Shown: in pieces, positions 59,323 through 64,000 of the stretch
Layout: each line of letters opens with the position of its first letter
Numbering within the stretch: the first letter of the stretch is position 1
Source of the DNA: Paracoccus aminovorans
GTDB lineage: Bacteria; Pseudomonadota; Alphaproteobacteria; Rhodobacterales; Rhodobacteraceae
Assembly: GCF_900005615.1 (NCBI RefSeq)
Contig: NZ_LN832562.1
Coordinates: 434,001 to 498,000, forward strand
Direction of reading: 5' to 3'
Length of the DNA: 64,000 nt
Translations under genes and position numbers: made by a program
Notes under the pieces: generated by a model
Told to the model about the DNA's origin: nothing
Database searches by the model: none
What the model saw: only the letters and a program-made list of their open reading frames with translations

Positions 59323-60315
59323 ATGGCCGGCAACCCCGTCCCGACCGAAACCGTCGCGGTCCATCCGCAGGCCGGCCGCATCCAGCTGGCGCTGGTTGCC
59401 CTTGCGCTGGTCGCGCTGCTGATCGTGCCGCACGTGCTTTATCCGATCTTCCTGATGAAGCTCCTGTGCTTTGCGCTCTTCGCCTCGGCCTTCAACCTGC
59501 TTCTGGGCTATACCGGCCTTTTGTCCTTCGGCCATGCCGCCTTCTTCGGGGGCGCGGCCTATTTCACCGCCCATGCGGTGAAGGTCTGGGGCTGGCCGCC
59601 CGAGGCGGGGCTGGCTCTGGGCGTCGCCGGCGCCGCGCTTCTGGGGCTGGTGATGGGCGCCATCGCCATCCGCCGCCAGGGCATCTATTTCGCCATGATC
59701 ACGCTGGCGCTCGCGCAGATGTTCTTCTTCTTCTGCCTACAGGCCCGCTTCACCCATGGCGAGGACGGCATCCAGTCCGTGCCGCGCGGGCATCTGTTCG
59801 GGGTGATCGACCTGAGCCAGACCATGAACATGTATTACTTCGTGCTGGCGGTCTTCGTGATCGGGCTCTTGATCATCTGGCGCTTCGTGAACTCGCCCTT
59901 CGGCATGATCCTGAAGTCGATCCGGGAAAACGAGCAGCGCGCGATCTCGCTGGGCTATTCGGTGGCGCGCTACAAGCTGGGGGCCTTCGTGATGTCGGCG
60001 GCGCTGGCCGGGCTTGCCGGCGGCCTCAAGGCGCTGGTCTTTCAGTTCGCCACCCTGACCGACGTGGCCTGGCAGATGTCGGGCGAGGTCATCCTGATGA
60101 CGCTCCTGGGCGGCATCGGCACGCTCTTCGGCCCCATCGTCGGCGCCGGCCTGGTGGTCAGCCTGCAGAACTACCTGGCCACCTCCGACTTCCCCGTCAC
60201 CATCATCACCGGCCTTGTCTTCATGGTCTGCGTGCTGCTGTTCCGGCGCGGGCTGGTGGGCGAATTCTTCGCATCCAGAATCGGCAGAAAAATGGGGTTC
60301 AGGGCGGAAACCTGA
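59323..60315 (+). CDS. LivM-type ABC transporter permease
   Basis: A 330-residue permease with about nine helices. FALFASAFNLLLGYTGLLSF and GHAAFFGGAAYFTAHAVKVW are the LivM signature, and SPFGMILKSIRENEQRAISL with GYSVARYKLGAFVMSA is the EAA-like loop. It ends the transport part of the operon; a GMC oxidoreductase gene follows 37 bp later. Confidence 0.92.
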   Translation: MAGNPVPTETVAVHPQAGRIQLALVALALVALLIVPHVLYPIFLMKLLCFALFASAFNLLLGYTGLLSFGHAAFFGGAAYFTAHAVKVWGWPPEAGLALGVAGAALLGLVMGAIAIRRQGIYFAMITLALAQMFFFFCLQARFTHGEDGIQSVPRGHLFGVIDLSQTMNMYYFVLAVFVIGLLIIWRFVNSPFGMILKSIRENEQRAISLGYSVARYKLGAFVMSAALAGLAGGLKALVFQFATLTDVAWQMSGEVILMTLLGGIGTLFGPIVGAGLVVSLQNYLATSDFPVTIITGLVFMVCVLLFRRGLVGEFFASRIGRKMGFRAET

Positions 60316-60352
60316 CCCCGCGGCGCCTCTGCTGCGGCAGATGGAGGACCCG

Positions 60353-61951
60353 ATGGAAAGCTATGACTATATCGTCGTCGGCGCCGGCAGCGCCGGATGC
60401 GTGCTGGCCAACCGTCTCAGCGCCGACCCGCGCAACCGGGTGCTGCTGCTGGAGGCCGGGGGCCGCGACAATTATCACTGGATCCACATCCCGGTCGGCT
60501 ATCTCTACTGCATCGGCAACCCGCGCACCGACTGGGGCTTTCGCACCGCCGAGGAGCCGGGGCTGAACGGCCGCTCGCTGATCTATCCGCGCGGCCGGGT
60601 GCTGGGCGGCTGTTCCTCGATCAACGGCATGATCTACATGCGCGGCCAGGCGGCGGACTACGATCATTGGCGCCAGCTGGGCTGCACCGGCTGGTGCTGG
60701 GACGACGTGCTGCCGCTGTTCCGCGCGCAAGAGGACCATTATCACGGCGCCGACGACATGCATGGCGCCGGGGGCGAGCTGCGGGTGGAAACCGCCCGCG
60801 TCCGCTGGGCCGTGCTCGACGCCTTCATGGACGCGGCCGAGCAGGCCGGCATCCCGCGCACGCCGGACTTCAACCGCGGCGACAACGAGGGCGGCGGCTA
60901 TTTCGACGTGACCCAGAAAGGTGGCTGGCGCTGGAGCACGGCGCGCGCCTTCCTGCGCCCGGCGCGAAACCGTCCGAACCTGCGCATCCTGACCGGGGCG
61001 CTGGTCGAGCGGCTGCTGATCGAGGCGGGCGAGGTCCGCGGTGTCGCCTTCCACCACCAGGGCCGACGCATCCAGGCCTCCGCGCAGCGCGAGACCGTGC
61101 TGGCGGCCGGCGCCATCGGCTCGGTCCAGATCCTGGAACATTCCGGCGTGGGGCGCGGCGCGGTGCTGCAAGCCGCCGGCATCGCGCCCCTGGCCGAGGT
61201 CGATGCCCTGGGCGAGAACCTGCAGGACCACCTGCAGCTACGCATGGTCTACAAGGTCTCGGGCGTGCCGACGCTGAACGAAAAGGCCTCGCACCTGATG
61301 GGCAAGGCGGCGATCGGGCTGGAATATCTGCTGAAACGCTCGGGGCCGATGTCGATGGCGCCCAGCCAGTTGGGCATCTTCACCCGCTCGGGGCCGGACA
61401 AGGCGACGGCGGATCTGGAATACCACGTCCAGCCGGTCAGTCTGGATAAGTTCGGCGACCCGGTGCACCCCTTCCCGGCCATGACCGCCAGCGTCTGCAA
61501 CCTGCGGCCGGAAAGCCGCGGCTCGGTCCATGTCACCGGCCCGGATGTCCGCGCCCATCCGGCGATCCGGCCGAACTATCTGTCGGCCGCCGCCGACCGC
61601 GAGGTCGCCGTCCGCGCCATCCGCCTGACCCGCAAGATCGCCGCGCAGCCGGCCTTCAACCGCTTCGATCCCCAGGAATATCTGCCCGGCATCGCCTTCC
61701 AGACCGAGGACGATCTGGTCAAGGCCGCCGGCGCCATCGGCACCACCATCTTCCACCCGGTCGGCACCTGCCGGATGGGCGCCGACCCGGAATCGGTGGT
61801 CGATCCGCGGCTGCGGATGCGGGCGCTGGGGCGACTGCGCATCGCCGATGCCTCGATCATGCCGGTCATCACCAGCGGCAACACCAATGCGCCGGTGATG
61901 ATGATCGCCGAAAAGGCCGCGCGGATGATGCTGGAGGACGCCCGCGGTTAG
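60353..61951 (+). CDS. GMC-family FAD-dependent oxidoreductase
   Basis: A 532-residue GMC flavoenzyme (choline-dehydrogenase/AlkJ branch). The FAD motif is VVGAGSAGCVLANRLSADP; YPRGRVLGGCSSINGMIYMR is the GMC signature 1, and ETVLAAGAIGSVQILEHSGV the signature 2. The catalytic His pair lies in IFHPVGTCRMGA and the final ITSGNTNAPVMMIAEKAA. The ATG at 60353 follows GGAGGA; an upstream ATG at 60341 would add four residues. Co-transcription with the importer suggests it oxidises the imported alcohol or polyol; the substrate is unproven. Confidence 0.88.
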   Translation: MESYDYIVVGAGSAGCVLANRLSADPRNRVLLLEAGGRDNYHWIHIPVGYLYCIGNPRTDWGFRTAEEPGLNGRSLIYPRGRVLGGCSSINGMIYMRGQAADYDHWRQLGCTGWCWDDVLPLFRAQEDHYHGADDMHGAGGELRVETARVRWAVLDAFMDAAEQAGIPRTPDFNRGDNEGGGYFDVTQKGGWRWSTARAFLRPARNRPNLRILTGALVERLLIEAGEVRGVAFHHQGRRIQASAQRETVLAAGAIGSVQILEHSGVGRGAVLQAAGIAPLAEVDALGENLQDHLQLRMVYKVSGVPTLNEKASHLMGKAAIGLEYLLKRSGPMSMAPSQLGIFTRSGPDKATADLEYHVQPVSLDKFGDPVHPFPAMTASVCNLRPESRGSVHVTGPDVRAHPAIRPNYLSAAADREVAVRAIRLTRKIAAQPAFNRFDPQEYLPGIAFQTEDDLVKAAGAIGTTIFHPVGTCRMGADPESVVDPRLRMRALGRLRIADASIMPVITSGNTNAPVMMIAEKAARMMLEDARG

Positions 61952-61964
61952 GCCCCTGCCCCGT

Positions 61965-62717
61965 CTACCCGCCCCGCGGCCGGCCCAGAGAGGGCAACAT
62001 CACCTCGCCCGGGTCCTCGGAGGCATCCATTTCGTCGATCAGCGGGTCCTGCCCCGCCGCCTGCGCCAGCGCCGCGCGGTCGGTGATGATGACGCGGGCG
62101 CCGTCCAGCGCGATGCCCTCTTTCTTCAGCGCGGCGAAGGTCCGCGACAGGCTTTCCGCCGTCATGCCCAGATACGAGGCCAAGTGCCGCTTTTCCACCG
62201 GCAGCACGAAGCTGGCGGCGCCGCCCTCGCGCCGGGACTGGGTCAGCAGCCAGGCGGCCAGCCGTTCGCGCGTGCCGCGCAGCTTCAGGTTCTTGACCTG
62301 CCGCACCATGCCGCGATAGCCGCGCGCCAGTTCCCCCATCACCGCCGCCGCCAGTTCGGGATCGCGCCGGATCGCCGCCCGCAGGTCCACGGCAGGCAGC
62401 ATCAGGATGCGCGACCGTTCCAGCGTGCGCGCCGACATCAGCGCCGGCTGGTCGCGGAGGCAGGCGGCCAGGATGAAGCTGGACACCGGCCGCACCACCG
62501 CCATCACCGCGTCGCGGCCGTTCCATTCGGCGTGAAGCTCGACCGCGCCCTCGACCAGGATATGCAGGAAATCGGCGCGGTCGCCCTGGCGGAACAGCTC
62601 CAGCTGCGGCGGAAAGCTTTGGGCATAGGTCGAAGCCATCAGCCCGTCGAAGGTCTGGGTCGTGACCGCCCGGAACAGCGGCAGGTCGCGGATGGCGGGC
62701 TTGTCCTCGTCTCGCAC
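61965..62717 (-). CDS. narR: NarR, CRP/FNR-family regulator lacking the Fe-S cysteines
   Basis: A 250-residue CRP/FNR-type regulator. The cNMP-binding-like domain (FPPQLELFRQGDRADFLHIL with VEGAVELHAEWNGRDAVMAV) is followed by a C-terminal HTH whose recognition helix, TAESLSRTFAALKKEG, keeps the E-xx-SR pattern of FNR that reads TTGAT. The cluster cysteines of FNR are absent; only one Cys is seen. It is divergent from narK, as in Paracoccus denitrificans, where NarR activates nar genes in response to nitrate or nitrite. The GTG at 62715-62717 is chosen for family length; longer in-frame starts reach 62822 but encode an unusual N-terminus. Confidence 0.82.
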   Translation of the reverse strand: MRDEDKPAIRDLPLFRAVTTQTFDGLMASTYAQSFPPQLELFRQGDRADFLHILVEGAVELHAEWNGRDAVMAVVRPVSSFILAACLRDQPALMSARTLERSRILMLPAVDLRAAIRRDPELAAAVMGELARGYRGMVRQVKNLKLRGTRERLAAWLLTQSRREGGAASFVLPVEKRHLASYLGMTAESLSRTFAALKKEGIALDGARVIITDRAALAQAAGQDPLIDEMDASEDPGEVMLPSLGRPRGG

Positions 62718-62878
62718 GAATCGGCCTTTCGAGAGCTTGCGATTGACTTTTGATAGGCAATGCAGGGCTGATACGCAACCGACAGCATGTCGCATGTCAA
62801 GGGTGCGATTGACAGGACGCAAGCGATCTCCGGGGAAATCGCAAATCAGGTGCGATTTTCTGCGGCTGCGAATGAAGA

Positions 62879-62892
62879 TTGATCCATATCAA
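62879..62892. promoter_or_regulatory. FNR-type box TTGATCCATATCAA
   Basis: A perfect TTGAT-N4-ATCAA palindrome in the narR-narK divergent region, 79 bp upstream of the narK ATG. It is the consensus target of FNR-type activators and fits oxygen- and nitrate-dependent control through FnrP and NarR. Confidence 0.85.
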
Positions 62893-62971
62893 TCCGCCGG
62901 CGGCGGGGATGTGACGGTCCTGTCGCCGGAACCCGCCCTCCGACGCGAGAGCGGGCATCAGGAGCAAGTTC

Positions 62972-64000
62972 ATGGTTGAACATCTTCCCTCTCGCAGCGA
63001 CCAGCAGCGCGCCTTGTGGCTCAGCACATCGGCATTCACCCTGTGCTTCGCGGTCTGGACGATCTTTTCGATCATCGGGATCACCATCAAGGCCGAGCTG
63101 GGTCTGTCCGAATTCCAATACGGCCTGCTGATCGCCACGCCGGTGCTGACCGGCTCGCTGACCCGGCTGATCCTCGGCGTCTGGACCGAGCGTTTCGGCG
63201 GCCGCCTGGTGTTCGCGCTGCAAATGATCCTGACCGGGTTCGCGACCTATCTGCTGACCTGGGCGGACAGCTATGCCACCTTTCTGCTGGCCGCGCTCGG
63301 CGTGGGCCTGGCGGGCGGGTCCTTCATCATCGGCGTGGCCTATGTGTCGAAATGGTTCCCGGCCGAGAAGCAGGGGCTGGCGCTCGGCACCTTCGGCATG
63401 GGCAACGTCGGCGCGGCCGTGACCAAGTTCCTGGCGCCCTTCGTGCTGGTCGCCGCGGGCTGGCAGGGCGTGGCCGAAATCTGGGCCGCCGCCATCGCGC
63501 TGATGGGCGTCGCCTTCTGGCTGCTGGCAAAGGACGACCCGGATTTCGCCGCGCGCAAGGCACGCGGCGTCAAGGCACCGACCCTGGCCGAGCAATTCGC
63601 GCCGCTGAAGAACCTGCAGGTCTGGCGCTTCTCGCTGTATTACTTCTTCGTCTTCGGCGGCTTCGTCGCGCTGGCGCTATGGCTGCCGCATTACCTGACC
63701 GACGTCTATGGCGTCGAGGTGCGCACGGCCGGCATGGCGGCCGCGGCCTTCAGCCTGTCGGCGAGCGTCTTCCGCGCCTATGGCGGCGCGCTGTCGGACC
63801 GCTTCGGCGCGCGCACGGTGATGTACTGGACCTTCGGCTTCGCCGCCGTCTTCCTGTTCATGCTGTCCTATCCGCCGACCGATTACGTCATCCACGGCAA
63901 GAACGGGCTGATCGCCTTCTCGACCCGCATGGACCTGTGGCCCTTCGTCGCCACGCTCTTCGCGCTGGGGTTCTTCATGAGCCTCGGCAAGGCCGCGGTC
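62972..64000 (+). CDS. narK: NarK nitrate/nitrite transporter (partial, 5' part)
   Basis: The first 343 residues of an MFS nitrate transporter, cut by the window edge. STSAFTLCFAVWTIFSIIGI, TGSLTRLILGVWTERFGGRL and the nitrate signature region GVGLAGGSFIIGVAYVSKWF with AEKQGLALGTFGMGNVGAAV identify the NarK/NasA family. The loop YGGALSDRFGARTVMYW begins the second half. In Paracoccus denitrificans NarK is a fusion of two such units (NarK1-NarK2); whether that is so here cannot be seen. Divergent from narR with an FNR box between. It should deliver nitrate to the membrane nitrate reductase genes expected to the right. Confidence 0.93.
   Translation, partial: MVEHLPSRSDQQRALWLSTSAFTLCFAVWTIFSIIGITIKAELGLSEFQYGLLIATPVLTGSLTRLILGVWTERFGGRLVFALQMILTGFATYLLTWADSYATFLLAALGVGLAGGSFIIGVAYVSKWFPAEKQGLALGTFGMGNVGAAVTKFLAPFVLVAAGWQGVAEIWAAAIALMGVAFWLLAKDDPDFAARKARGVKAPTLAEQFAPLKNLQVWRFSLYYFFVFGGFVALALWLPHYLTDVYGVEVRTAGMAAAAFSLSASVFRAYGGALSDRFGARTVMYWTFGFAAVFLFMLSYPPTDYVIHGKNGLIAFSTRMDLWPFVATLFALGFFMSLGKAAV

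Overview
The window is a piece of a GC-rich (roughly 70%) alphaproteobacterial genome. It most resembles Paracoccus or a close Rhodobacteraceae relative. The reasons are a TauR/TauXY/Xsc/TauZ/Pta taurine-dissimilation cluster, a TauR-type operator, and a narR gene divergent from narK with an FNR-type box between them, an arrangement known from Paracoccus denitrificans. No rRNA, tRNA or CRISPR array was seen. All assignments come from reading the sequence; no database search was run.

Layout. (1) 1-9.05 kb: a shikimate/quinate-like alicyclic acid catabolic locus. It has a 3-dehydroshikimate dehydratase start (partial), a LysR and an IclR regulator, a KstD-like flavoprotein, a TIM-barrel isomerase-like protein, two MFS transporters and an atypical shikimate dehydrogenase. 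Two copies of one 17-bp palindrome tie the two halves together. (2) 9.2-13.2 kb: an HscC-like Hsp70 and a membrane J-like protein whose HPD motif reads QPD. (3) 13.7-21.9 kb: taurine degradation. TauXY deaminates taurine, Xsc splits sulfoacetaldehyde into acetyl phosphate and sulfite, Pta makes acetyl-CoA, and TauZ is the sulfate exporter. An unusual 0.74-kb GC-rich repetitive spacer lies between xsc and tauZ. (4) 22-29.2 kb: an amino-acid permease, then an oligopeptide-type ABC operon ending in a DUF1684 gene. (5) 29.4-31.1 kb: an IS1182-family element with a frameshifted transposase. (6) 31.5-42.3 kb: accessory genes. These are a CynX-like MFS, a deaminase and an ankyrin protein opposite a LysR gene; a decayed polyamine-binding-protein gene; a 939-residue adenylation-thiolation-reductase protein; an SDR; and small enzymes with gene scars. 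(7) 42.8-44.5 kb: a Tat-exported molybdenum sulfite dehydrogenase with its cytochrome c, a plausible sink for the sulfite made by Xsc.

(8) 45-54.5 kb is the most unusual part. An orphan VgrG gene is followed by a candidate effector and two signal-peptide proteins, read on the minus strand. Opposite them is a tight four-gene plus-strand operon: a polytopic coiled-coil membrane protein, a membrane-anchored von Willebrand A-like protein, a MotA/TolQ/ZorA-like stator subunit and a MotB/ZorB/OmpA-like subunit. This looks like an ion-driven envelope machine related to, but distinct in content from, the Zorya ZorAB core. A 143-bp miniature inverted-repeat element with a 6-bp target duplication sits directly behind it.

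(9) 54.6-62 kb: a LysR regulator divergent from a complete branched-chain-amino-acid-type ABC operon plus a GMC oxidoreductase. (10) 62-64 kb: narR and the start of narK, the nitrate respiration locus, cut by the window edge. Three miniature elements (13.5, 38.4 and 54.4 kb) share terminal inverted repeats with the IS1182-family element, which suggests one mobilising family shaped this region.
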